Under the pieces are notes generated by a model that was not told the origin of the DNA, made no database searches, and saw only the letters and a list, made by a program, of their open reading frames with translations. DNA of 64,000 nucleotides from contig NZ_JACKZY010000002.1 in NCBI RefSeq assembly GCF_020833685.1, positions 744,001 through 808,000 of the forward strand, given 5' to 3'. Origin of the DNA: Nitratireductor sp. B36 (lineage in GTDB: Bacteria > Pseudomonadota > Alphaproteobacteria > Rhizobiales > Rhizobiaceae). A program made the position numbers and the translations under genes. Shown here piece by piece: positions 52,489 to 59,352 of the stretch (within the stretch, counting starts at the first letter, position 1; every line of letters begins with the position of its first letter).

Positions 52489-53124
52489 CTATCGACCGCT
52501 TTGCGCCGCTAAGGCAAGCGCGTTGGTCAGATCGCCGTAGCCGGTTTGACGCTTTTCATAGGCCAATCCCAAAAAAACTGCCGCATTCTGCGCGACGCGT
52601 TCGAGCTCTGGGTCTTCTGTCTGCGCAAGGTAGACGAGTTTCTCATAATTGCCGAAGAAATCGCCGATCAATTCGGGATGCCTGTCGAGACCGAGCGGTT
52701 TCATGAAAAAGGCATCGAACTGGCGACACAGAAAGTCGGTCATGTAGAAGGAAAGCATGTCGTCTTCGGCAGTGGCATTGAAGGCCGAAAGCCCCTGGTA
52801 AAATGCAAAACAATGCGGGCCATCGATGCGCGGGACACCGTGTTTCTCACAGACGCGGTCGAGCGCTCCTCCGGTGCCGCAATCCGCATAACCGACGAAG
52901 ATGTGACGATAGCCCTTCGAGCGCGCCTTGATTATGGCCGCATCCATGGCGGGGGCGATCCGGTCGGGGCGATAATGGTATTCTGCGGGGAGGCAGGTCA
53001 GCTCCAGATGCGTGAAGCCAAGCGCGTCTCGCACTGCCAGAACCTCTCGCGCGATCATGCCGCATGCGATGACGAGAACCTTTTCGGGTCCGAGAACTTT
53101 TTGCGGTTTCGCGCGTTTCTGCAT
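52489..53124 (-). CDS. DUF1638 family protein
   Basis: A 211-residue soluble protein of the DUF1638 family. VLVIACGMIAREVLAV near the N-terminus, LPAEYHYRPDRIAPAMDAAI, HIFVGYADCGTGGALDRVC and the C-terminal FGNYEKLVYLAQTED are its conserved blocks. Four Cys occur in the first 150 residues, in CGMI, CLPAEYH, DCGTGG and VCEKH contexts, plus His, suggesting a metal site. The family is found near methyltransferase and corrinoid genes in archaea and bacteria, as here, so it may insert or recognise the corrinoid or the methylated substrate. The ATG at 53124 is chosen over a GTG at 53130. Confidence 0.82.
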   Translation of the reverse strand: MQKRAKPQKVLGPEKVLVIACGMIAREVLAVRDALGFTHLELTCLPAEYHYRPDRIAPAMDAAIIKARSKGYRHIFVGYADCGTGGALDRVCEKHGVPRIDGPHCFAFYQGLSAFNATAEDDMLSFYMTDFLCRQFDAFFMKPLGLDRHPELIGDFFGNYEKLVYLAQTEDPELERVAQNAAVFLGLAYEKRQTGYGDLTNALALAAQSGR

Positions 53125-53173
53125 CGTCACTGTCCCGTTGATGCGGGCGATCTATCTGCGATGGAGACAAACC

Positions 53174-53332
53174 ATGAAAGTGTCCCTTCTTTCCCGGCTG
53201 GCCATTCTCGTTCTCGTCGCCGGTTCTGTTGCCGGCTGCGCCAACACAATTCGCGGCGTTGGCAAGGATGCGGCCAACGCGGTCGACGCAACGCAGAGCG
53301 CGGGACGCGACATTTCGCGGTCTACCTACTGA
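53174..53332 (+). CDS. Entericidin-like small lipoprotein
   Basis: A 52-residue lipoprotein: the ATG at 53174 follows GGAG, residues 1-23 form the signal with lipobox VAGC (Cys25), and the mature part reads ANTIRGVGKDAANAVDATQ, typical of the entericidin A/B family. Entericidins act as small cell-envelope toxin/antidote peptides in E. coli; the Rhizobiales versions are usually single genes of unknown role. The gene is the only plus-strand gene in this part of the corrinoid cluster, lying between the divergent DUF1638 and the convergent corrinoid protein gene. Confidence 0.85.
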   Translation: MKVSLLSRLAILVLVAGSVAGCANTIRGVGKDAANAVDATQSAGRDISRSTY

Positions 53333-53362
53333 CACCCGACCGGCGGGTGAGCATAGCCAGGA

Positions 53363-54061
53363 TCAGGCGCCAGCCGATACATTGTGCTTGCGCTTGATCA
53401 GTTCCTTGGCCATCTCGACCGTTACCGCCGCGTCGCGGCAATAGGCATCGGCTCCCACCGCCTTGCCGAACTCTTCGTTGAGCGGCGCACCGCCGACGAG
53501 GACAATGTAGTCGTCGCGGATGCCTTTTTCCTTCATCGTGTCGATGACGACCTTCATATAAGGCATGGTGGTCGTCAGCAGTGCGGACATACCGACAATG
53601 TCCGGCTGATGCTCCTCGATGGCATTCAGGTAATTTTCAACCGGATTGTTGATGCCGATGTCGATAACATCGAAGCCGGCACCTTCCATCATCATTCCGA
53701 CCAGGTTCTTGCCGATGTCGTGGATGTCGCCCTTGACTGTCCCGATCACCATCTTGCCTTGCTTGGGCGCGCCGGTTTCGGCAAGAAGCGGCCGCAGGAT
53801 GGCCATGCCGGCTTTCATTGCGTTGGCCGAAAGGAGCACCTCAGGGACGAAGAGAATGCCGTCACGAAAATCCTCACCGACGATGCGCATGCCTTCAACC
53901 AGAGCGTCCGTCAGCACTTCATAGGGTTGCCACCCGCGGCTCAGAAGGATGTGCGTGCCTTCCTCGATCTCCTCTTTGAGCCCGTCATAAAGGTCGTCGT
54001 GCATCTGCTGCACGAGCTCGTCATCCGGAAGCTCCGAGAGGATGATTTCGTCGTCGGACAT
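53363..54061 (-). CDS. Corrinoid (B12-binding) methyl carrier protein
   Basis: A 232-residue protein of the MttC/MtbC type. The N-terminal four-helix cap (about 15-95) covers the cofactor: LYDGLKEEIEEGTHILLSRG and FRDGILFVPEVLLSANAMKAG (in pieces FVPEVLLSANAMKAG). The B12 domain has the His-on signature DIHDIGKN (Asp112, His114, Gly117), then VGMSALLTTTMP (Ser-x-Leu loop) and LVGGAPL (GG loop). It carries the methyl group from the MttB-like protein to the THF methyltransferase. ATG 54061 has AGGAGG six bases upstream; an ATG at 54100 is 13 codons earlier. It is divergent from the A-B-C-A-B array. Confidence 0.92.
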   Translation of the reverse strand: MSDDEIILSELPDDELVQQMHDDLYDGLKEEIEEGTHILLSRGWQPYEVLTDALVEGMRIVGEDFRDGILFVPEVLLSANAMKAGMAILRPLLAETGAPKQGKMVIGTVKGDIHDIGKNLVGMMMEGAGFDVIDIGINNPVENYLNAIEEHQPDIVGMSALLTTTMPYMKVVIDTMKEKGIRDDYIVLVGGAPLNEEFGKAVGADAYCRDAAVTVEMAKELIKRKHNVSAGA

Positions 54062-54366
54062 GCTCTGCCTCCTGCTCGTCATGTTGCGCAAACGTTGCAT
54101 GCCGTGCTGCGCTCATGATGGTACGCCATAGTGCGATGTCGGCAGAATACGGTGCGAAACACCTGAATATATAGCTGATTTGCGACTCGGGCCGTCAGGA
54201 AAGCGACGGCCTGACACAAGCGGCACTGGCAGCGAAGATAGAAATTGAAAGGTTGTATTCTTATGAGCCTAAAATCATAGGTTGATTATTAGCGGTATGT
54301 TAAGCGGTGTAGGGTTTCATAGAAGCTGCAAGAGGGGGCTTGTCTGCTTGTGTAAGGAGCAGGGTC
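54062..54366. promoter_or_regulatory. Divergent promoter region with nested inverted repeats
   Basis: 305 bases between the corrinoid protein gene (leftward) and the first small exported-protein gene (rightward). It holds two overlapping inverted repeats: GGCCGTC/GACGGCC (54190-54196 with 54205-54211) and GTCAGG/CCTGAC (54194-54199 with 54210-54215). The part next to the rightward gene is AT-rich, with a TTGAAA at 54245. The repeats may be an operator or a hairpin; no gene is seen. Confidence 0.5.
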
Positions 54367-54837
54367 ATGTTCAGAACCTCTCTATCTGCAGTTTTGCTTA
54401 GCGCCATTTTTATTGCACCCGCCGCGGCTGTTACTGACACGGTCATTTTCAACGGCAATGTCATTTCAACATGTCTGATCACTGTAGGAACGCCCGGTAT
54501 TCTGTCTACCAATGGCGCGATGAATGTCCTTTCATCGAGCGAGGCAGGTGGCGTTTCAGGTACGGCCACCGTTGTCACCACGGGAGCGGGGTTCAATCTA
54601 TCGACGTCCGCGCCATCGACCTTTTTTCTCGCGCCTGCTGGCGGAGATGACGATGTGAGCTTTGCCACGCATTACAGCGCGTCAGGGGTGACATCGCTCC
54701 TCGATGTGGTGGGCTCTGTCACGTCTCCGCTCGGGCTCGGCTTGACCAATGTCGATGTCGATCTGTCCGCAACGAAGTCGGCTGGTGTTTTTCCCGCTGG
54801 AAATTACACGGCCCAGGTGACGCTGACCTGTGAATAA
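54367..54837 (+). CDS. Exported pilin-like protein A1 (spore coat U-like type)
   Basis: A 156-residue protein with a signal peptide (residues 1-22, ending in APAAA). The mature part is rich in Ser, Thr, Val and Gly with regular beta-strand spacing, one Cys near its start (STCLITVG) and one at the very end (TLTCE). GNYTAQVTLTCE at the C-terminus is like the last strand of spore coat U and pilin-fold subunits. An AAGGAG lies seven bases before the ATG at 54367. It is a paralogue of the gene at 55763 (shared TTGAGF, AGG, Y-A-VT-TCE). It overlaps the next gene by eight bases. A surface-fibre subunit is inferred; no usher gene is nearby. Confidence 0.75.
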   Translation: MFRTSLSAVLLSAIFIAPAAAVTDTVIFNGNVISTCLITVGTPGILSTNGAMNVLSSSEAGGVSGTATVVTTGAGFNLSTSAPSTFFLAPAGGDDDVSFATHYSASGVTSLLDVVGSVTSPLGLGLTNVDVDLSATKSAGVFPAGNYTAQVTLTCE

Positions 54838-55228
54838 ACGTGTGTGGATGAGTGTCGTGCTGGCCGCGGTCGTCGCGGCTGGTTGCGGCGCGAGCGCTGC
54901 GCAGTCGATGACGCCGATGCGCGGCAAGATATCGAGTTTTGACGATACGTTTTCGGTGCGGGTTTTTCCTTACAACCCCTATCCGCACAGAATTCGCATG
55001 GCGGTGAAAGTCTACGATCAAGACTTCCGGCCGATCGCTGCGCAGGTTTCTCCCGCAGAAGCGATGGTCGGCAGCAAATCATCCCGCTCTGTGCTCGTCT
55101 CGATAGGGTTCAACGACCAGAAGGTCAGGCGTGTCAGGATCTGTACCGAGAGTGTGCCGTTTCCTGGCCGCGGCACCAACATTAAGGCTCAAGTATGCGG
55201 ACGTTTCATAGCTTATCGTATCGATTGA
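54830..55228 (+). CDS. Exported chaperone-like protein B1 (PapD N-terminal-like)
   Basis: A 132-residue protein. A GTG start at 54830 gives the basic N-terminus NKR and then a signal peptide (WMSVVLAAVVAAGCGASAA); the cleavage site may be after ASA, or the Cys could be lipidated. The mature domain starts QSMTPMRGKISSFDDTF and has VRVFPYNPYPHRIRMAVKV, DFRPIAAQVSP and SSRSVLVSIGF, ending in RRVRICTESVPF and AQVCGRFIAY. The block order is that of the first domain of pilus chaperones (PapD-like), but the second domain is missing. Two Cys may form a disulfide. It is 8 bases overlapped with A1 and about 34 bases with the next gene. Close paralogue of 56229-56615. Confidence 0.72.
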   Translation: MNKRVWMSVVLAAVVAAGCGASAAQSMTPMRGKISSFDDTFSVRVFPYNPYPHRIRMAVKVYDQDFRPIAAQVSPAEAMVGSKSSRSVLVSIGFNDQKVRRVRICTESVPFPGRGTNIKAQVCGRFIAYRID

Positions 55229-55653
55229 TGGGGGGCTTTGTGCTTCTGTTCCTGAGCGCATCCGTTGTTTACGGGGATAGCGATCAGTATGTCATCAATC
55301 AAAATCAGACCGGTGTGACCCTGCCTGGGGTTGTGATGCCGAATGGCTTTGACGAGATCAGGGCGGCGGACGGGACCACCTGCCGTGCCTCCATGGCGAA
55401 TTCCGGTGCTTATCTGGATTCAGGCGTCATCGGAGACAACAGTTCGCACCGCATTTCCGCCTATGGGCGACTGGTGGTGCCGCTGGGGCAAAAACCGCGG
55501 CGGCTGGACTGCGACAAGCTTTATCAGCTGGAACTGAAACGTCTGGAACTGGAGGTTGAGCTCATGCGGCAGGGGCTGGATCCGCGCATGCGGTCTAATC
55601 CCGAGGGAGATTGGGCAAGCGACGCTTCCTGGTCCAACAAGGGCAGGCGCTAA
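55195..55653 (+). CDS. Exported protein C of unknown function
   Basis: A 152-residue protein with a signal peptide (ending in SASVVYG at about residue 27). AAGG lies seven bases before the ATG at 55195; an ATG at 55228, at the stop of B1, is an alternative start. The mature part has YVINQNQTGVTLPGVVMPNGF, two Cys (GTTCRASM and RLDCDKL) and a heptad-like helix LYQLELKRLELEVELMRQG near the end, which looks coiled-coil. I do not recognise the family. It lies between the two A-B pairs and shares their layout of overlapping genes, so it probably belongs to the same system. Confidence 0.65.
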   Translation: MRTFHSLSYRLMGGFVLLFLSASVVYGDSDQYVINQNQTGVTLPGVVMPNGFDEIRAADGTTCRASMANSGAYLDSGVIGDNSSHRISAYGRLVVPLGQKPRRLDCDKLYQLELKRLELEVELMRQGLDPRMRSNPEGDWASDASWSNKGRR

Positions 55654-55762
55654 CAGCGCCTGTTCTTTGGGATAATTGTTTCTTTTCATGCTCTTATTCC
55701 TGTTGACGGAGCTTTGTTTCGGCACTACATGGCGCCCTTGATTTTCAACCTAGGGTTTTGTC

Positions 55763-56221
55763 ATGAAGTATATTTATTCTTGTGCGTTGTTGCTTTTGAG
55801 TACCGTTTCCTCTTTCGGAGCCCAGCTTGATATTCCTTTTAGAGCCTCTCTTGAGGAGAGCTGCACCATCGAGCTTCAGTCCGATGGTTTGCTCGTTCGG
55901 GATGGTTTGGAAGTTCTGGATTCCGCAGCCGCCGGTGGGCGGGCTGGCGTGGCTACGATCTACACGACAGGTGCCGGGTTTCAGACCTCGCTGAATACGC
56001 CGCAAGCCTTTTCATCTGCTCCGAGCGGCACGGGCGGTGTGACGTTCACCTCCACCTATAGCTCGACAGGGGCCACGACCACTCCGAAAGTTGCAGGTTC
56101 GACCATCACTTCGCTTGAAGTGGGTGCCAGCACTCTGTCGGTGGATCTCCGTGCCGTAGCGAGCAATGCCATCTTCCAGAAAGGCGATTATGAAGCCTTC
56201 GTCACAGTGACCTGTGAATAG
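55763..56221 (+). CDS. Exported pilin-like protein A2
   Basis: A 152-residue paralogue of A1: signal peptide (residues 1-19, ending in SFGA), first Cys in ESCTIELQSDG, AGGRAGVATIYTTGAGF, FTSTYSSTGATT and the end GDYEAFVTVTCE, matching A1 in the same order. Its C-terminus again has the Tyr-x-Ala-x-Val-Thr pattern of pilin-type last strands. It is 109 bases after gene C, with the motif AGGG upstream. The stop codon lies seven bases inside the possible GTG start of B2. The pair A2-B2 repeats the layout A1-B1, so it arose by tandem duplication. Confidence 0.73.
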   Translation: MKYIYSCALLLLSTVSSFGAQLDIPFRASLEESCTIELQSDGLLVRDGLEVLDSAAAGGRAGVATIYTTGAGFQTSLNTPQAFSSAPSGTGGVTFTSTYSSTGATTTPKVAGSTITSLEVGASTLSVDLRAVASNAIFQKGDYEAFVTVTCE

Positions 56222-56228
56222 GGAAATC

Positions 56229-56615
56229 ATGTACAGATTGATACTGGCAGTGATGATTGCGGCTTGCGCCGGTACTACACCGGCCTGGTCGCAATCCATG
56301 TCGCCCATGCGGGGAGAGATCCGCAGTTTCGCGGACAGTTTCGCTGTACGGGTGCAGCCGAGGAACCCCTACAAACATCGCATCAATGTGAGCATTCGCG
56401 CTTATGATGCGGATTTCAGGCCGATTGAAGCGCGCATATCGCCACCGGATTTTTCGCTCGGGGCCGGTGCCTCGCGCTCGGTGCTGGTTGTGGTGAATTT
56501 CAACGGAGCACGTGAACGAAGGGTGCGTATATGCACCGAGAGCGCACCTCTTGCAGGCAAGGGCGTTGGAATGAAGGCGCAGATCTGCGGAAAATTCATC
56601 GGCCATCATCTGTGA
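56229..56615 (+). CDS. Exported chaperone-like protein B2
   Basis: A 128-residue paralogue of B1. The ATG at 56229 has AGGG five bases upstream; a GTG at 56214 overlapping A2 is the alternative. A signal peptide ends in PAWSQS. The mature part has SMSPMRGEIRSFADSF, NPYKHRINVSIRAYDADFRP, ASRSVLVVVNF, RRVRICTESAPL and KAQICGKFIGHH, aligning with B1 along its whole length. Both B proteins keep the two Cys in RICTES and Q-CG-FI. It is the last gene of the array, about 180 bases before the MttB-family gene. Confidence 0.72.
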   Translation: MYRLILAVMIAACAGTTPAWSQSMSPMRGEIRSFADSFAVRVQPRNPYKHRINVSIRAYDADFRPIEARISPPDFSLGAGASRSVLVVVNFNGARERRVRICTESAPLAGKGVGMKAQICGKFIGHHL

Positions 56616-56797
56616 GGCGTGATTGGCAATGAGCTCTCTGCGGGAAACGATGGCAGATCGATCGTTTCCATTTTTACGCTGTTCCCTTCTGCTCACCAGT
56701 TGCGACACCATCTGCCGCTCGCGGAACGGAAGTTGCCGCTGCAGACGCTAGGCTCGCATCATGAGTCTCATGACGATCCTGGCGTGGAGTTTGCGCG

Positions 56798-58381
56798 ATG
56801 ACGATGATGGCCGGTGACGAGGGAACACAGGATCTGCCGCGCCGGAGCCGCTCCGGACGTGGCGAGCGCGGTGGCGCGGCGGCGCGCAGGGCGGCGCGAA
56901 GCAGTGGCGGGCCGGGGCTGCAATTGTCGTATATCCGCCGGTCGCTGAAACCCTATGAGGTGCTCGATGAGGAAGCGCTTTCACTCGTGGAGGCAAATGC
57001 CGACACGGTTCTCGAGGAGATAGGGATTGAATTCCGTGATGATCCGGAAGCGCTTTCTCTCTGGAAGGACGCGGGAGCGGATGTCAGAGGTGACAGGGTG
57101 CATTTCCCCAAGGGATTGTGCCGGCAACTTCTCAAAACGGCACCTTCAACCTTCACGCAGCACGCGCGCAATCGGGAGCGTTCTGTGGAGATCGGTGGCA
57201 ACTCCACGGTCTTTGCGCCGGTCTATGGTCCACCCTTTGTGCGGGATCTCGATGGAACGCGCCGCTATGCGACCATTGAAGATTTCCGTAATTTCGTAAA
57301 ACTCGCCTATATGGCTCCATCGATCCATCATTCAGGCGGCACCGTGTGCGAGCCTGTGGATGTGCCGGTCAACAAGCGCCATCTCGACATGGTGTTTGCG
57401 CATATGCGCTATTCCGACAAGCCCTTCATGGGCTCTGTCACGGCGCCGGATCGCGCCGAAGACACGGTCGCCATGGCGAAAATTCTGTTTGGCGAGGATT
57501 TTGTCGATCAGAACACAGTGGTCATTAATCTGATCAACGCCAACTCGCCCATGGTCTTTGACGAAACCATGCTGGGAGCGGCAAAGGTCTATGCGCGGGC
57601 CAATCAGGCCTGCATCGTCACACCATTCATTCTCGCCGGCGCCATGAGTCCGGTCACGGTCATCGGCACACTGACGCAGGTCCTGGCCGAAGTTCTGGCC
57701 GGTGCAGCGTTCACGCAACTCGTTCGTCCCGGAGCGCCAGTTCTTTTCGGCACGTTCGCTTCCTCGATTTCCATGCAATCGGGCGCGCCCACCTTCGGTA
57801 CGCCGGAACCCTCTCTGGTTTCCTACGGGGCAGCGCAGCTTGCGCGACGCCTTGGGCTTCCCTTCCGAACCGGTGGTTCGCTCACGGGCTCCAAGATACC
57901 TGATGCCCAGGCGGCTTATGAAAGCGCCAACACGCTGAACTCGACCGTTCTCGCTGGAACCAATTTCGTGCTTCACGCAGCTGGATGGCTGGAGGGCGGC
58001 CTGGTCTCTTCCTATGAGAAGTTCATGATGGATGTCGATCAGCTCGGCATGCAACAGCGGCTGTGTGAACCTCTCGACGTTTCGGAAAATGGTCAGGCGA
58101 TGGACGCGATCCGCGAAGTGGGGCCGGGAAGCCATTATCTGGGCTGTGCCCATACGCAGGCCAATTTCCAGACGGCGTTCTATCGCTCGTCAGTTGCCGA
58201 CAACAATTCCTATGAGCAATGGGCGGGAGAGGGTGAGAAAACCGCGGCGCAACGGGCCAACCAGCTCGCCCGGAGCTGGCTCGACGCGTATCAGGCCCCG
58301 CCACTCGATGCAGGCATTGAAGAGGGCCTGCTTGATTTTATCGCCCGGCGGAAGGAATCGATGCCGGACGCCTTCGCGTGA
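56798..58381 (+). CDS. MttB-family corrinoid methyltransferase without pyrrolysine
   Basis: A 527-residue TIM-barrel methyltransferase of the trimethylamine methyltransferase (MttB) superfamily. Residues 14-38 are a basic, Arg/Gly/Ala-rich tail. From about residue 41, LSYIRRSLKPYEVLDEEALS and then IHHSGGTVCEPVDVP, LVRPGAPVLFGTFASSISMQ (in part: GAPVLFGTFASS), GLPFRTGGSLTGSKIPDAQA and HAAGWLEGGLVSSYEKF follow the family. No in-frame amber codon is present, so this is the non-pyrrolysine branch, whose known members act on glycine betaine, proline betaine or carnitine. It would pass the methyl group to the corrinoid protein. GGAG lies eight bases before the ATG. The substrate is not known. Confidence 0.9.
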   Translation: MTMMAGDEGTQDLPRRSRSGRGERGGAAARRAARSSGGPGLQLSYIRRSLKPYEVLDEEALSLVEANADTVLEEIGIEFRDDPEALSLWKDAGADVRGDRVHFPKGLCRQLLKTAPSTFTQHARNRERSVEIGGNSTVFAPVYGPPFVRDLDGTRRYATIEDFRNFVKLAYMAPSIHHSGGTVCEPVDVPVNKRHLDMVFAHMRYSDKPFMGSVTAPDRAEDTVAMAKILFGEDFVDQNTVVINLINANSPMVFDETMLGAAKVYARANQACIVTPFILAGAMSPVTVIGTLTQVLAEVLAGAAFTQLVRPGAPVLFGTFASSISMQSGAPTFGTPEPSLVSYGAAQLARRLGLPFRTGGSLTGSKIPDAQAAYESANTLNSTVLAGTNFVLHAAGWLEGGLVSSYEKFMMDVDQLGMQQRLCEPLDVSENGQAMDAIREVGPGSHYLGCAHTQANFQTAFYRSSVADNNSYEQWAGEGEKTAAQRANQLARSWLDAYQAPPLDAGIEEGLLDFIARRKESMPDAFA

Positions 58382-58383
58382 AA

Positions 58384-59169
58384 TCAACCGGCCGGAAACG
58401 CGTGAATCTTTCGTCCATCGACTGTCTGAAGCACAAGGGCGCCTTCGGGCGTGGTGGCGTAAAGTCTAACGTCAGCCAGGATGGAGAGGAACTTTTGCTC
58501 CTGATCCATCAGGGCTTCGGCACAGGCCATTCTGGTGGTGGCAGCCGGCCCCACTTTCAGTTTGCCATTCGCCTCGGTCCAGCTTGTCGAATAGCGGTTG
58601 CATGAAGCGTGGCCACTGACGCTGCCGTCCGTCGCGAACATGACGGACACACGTGAGCTGTCGATTATGCCGCGTCCATCGATGTCTTCCACAACCCACT
58701 CCGTATCAACGATTGCGTCCATGGTGACGGGGGTGAGGCGGGTTTCAGTTTTCGCAGGCAAAAGGAACATTGTTCGTAGGTCGATTTCGCCTTGTTCGGG
58801 ATCGATCAAGACCGCCTCCAACGACCAACGCTTCAGCGAACCAACATGAATGGCGCCATGGAGGTGGTATATTCTGTCTGGCTGAAGCTGGCTCTTTTTC
58901 ACTGAGAGGCTGAAGGGAATGGGCACTTGCTTTCCGTTGAGTGCGATCCTTGCTTCCGCAATGGGAGGCGCGTCCGCGGGGGGCAGGGCATCACGGAGCT
59001 CAACGGTTGCGACACTGTCCAGCGGCAGCGCTACGCGCACGAGATAGGCAAGTTCGCCGGAAATCGTCAGCATATCGTTCTCCGCGTCTTGGGCGAGGGC
59101 TTCGGAGCCCATGATTGCGCCAGCCATGAGGGCAATGCTTCTGAGGAGGGTGCGTCTTTGCAACAACAT
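58384..59169 (-). CDS. YbaY-like and META domain exported protein
   Basis: A 261-residue protein with a Tat/Sec-like signal (residues 1-28: MLLQRRTLLRSIALMAGAIM ending in ALAQ). Residues about 35-135 resemble the YbaY/YscW lipoprotein fold (SGELAYLVRVALPLDSVATV, then IPFSLSVKKSQLQP). Residues about 150-258 are a META (HslJ-like) domain: DTEWVVEDIDGRGIIDSSRVS in part (TEWVVEDIDGRGI) and SGHASCNRYSTSW with the Cys, then MACAEALMDQEQKFL. Such proteins are envelope stress or novobiocin-resistance related in E. coli (HslJ). The ATG at 59169 gives the signal; the frame upstream is unlike the family. Confidence 0.8.
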   Translation of the reverse strand: MLLQRRTLLRSIALMAGAIMGSEALAQDAENDMLTISGELAYLVRVALPLDSVATVELRDALPPADAPPIAEARIALNGKQVPIPFSLSVKKSQLQPDRIYHLHGAIHVGSLKRWSLEAVLIDPEQGEIDLRTMFLLPAKTETRLTPVTMDAIVDTEWVVEDIDGRGIIDSSRVSVMFATDGSVSGHASCNRYSTSWTEANGKLKVGPAATTRMACAEALMDQEQKFLSILADVRLYATTPEGALVLQTVDGRKIHAFPAG

Positions 59170-59352
59170 GCTTGTCTTCAATCTGTACCGGGTGTCCCGT
59201 AGTTTTTGGTTGTATCTGCTCTCTGGTGCTATTTTATGGCGCATAAAAAGTGGGCAGATCATCGGTCGATCAAAGCTTGCGTGTCGCGGTAACCGGCCTA
59301 TGATGTGGCAATTGGCGCGTCCGCGCCTGATTTCAGCACCCGGAGAGTTTTG

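Noticed and set aside
56798-58381. Possible pyrrolysine-containing MttB
   Set aside because: The whole reading frame has no in-frame TAG and no pyl genes are in the window; this is the non-pyrrolysine branch.
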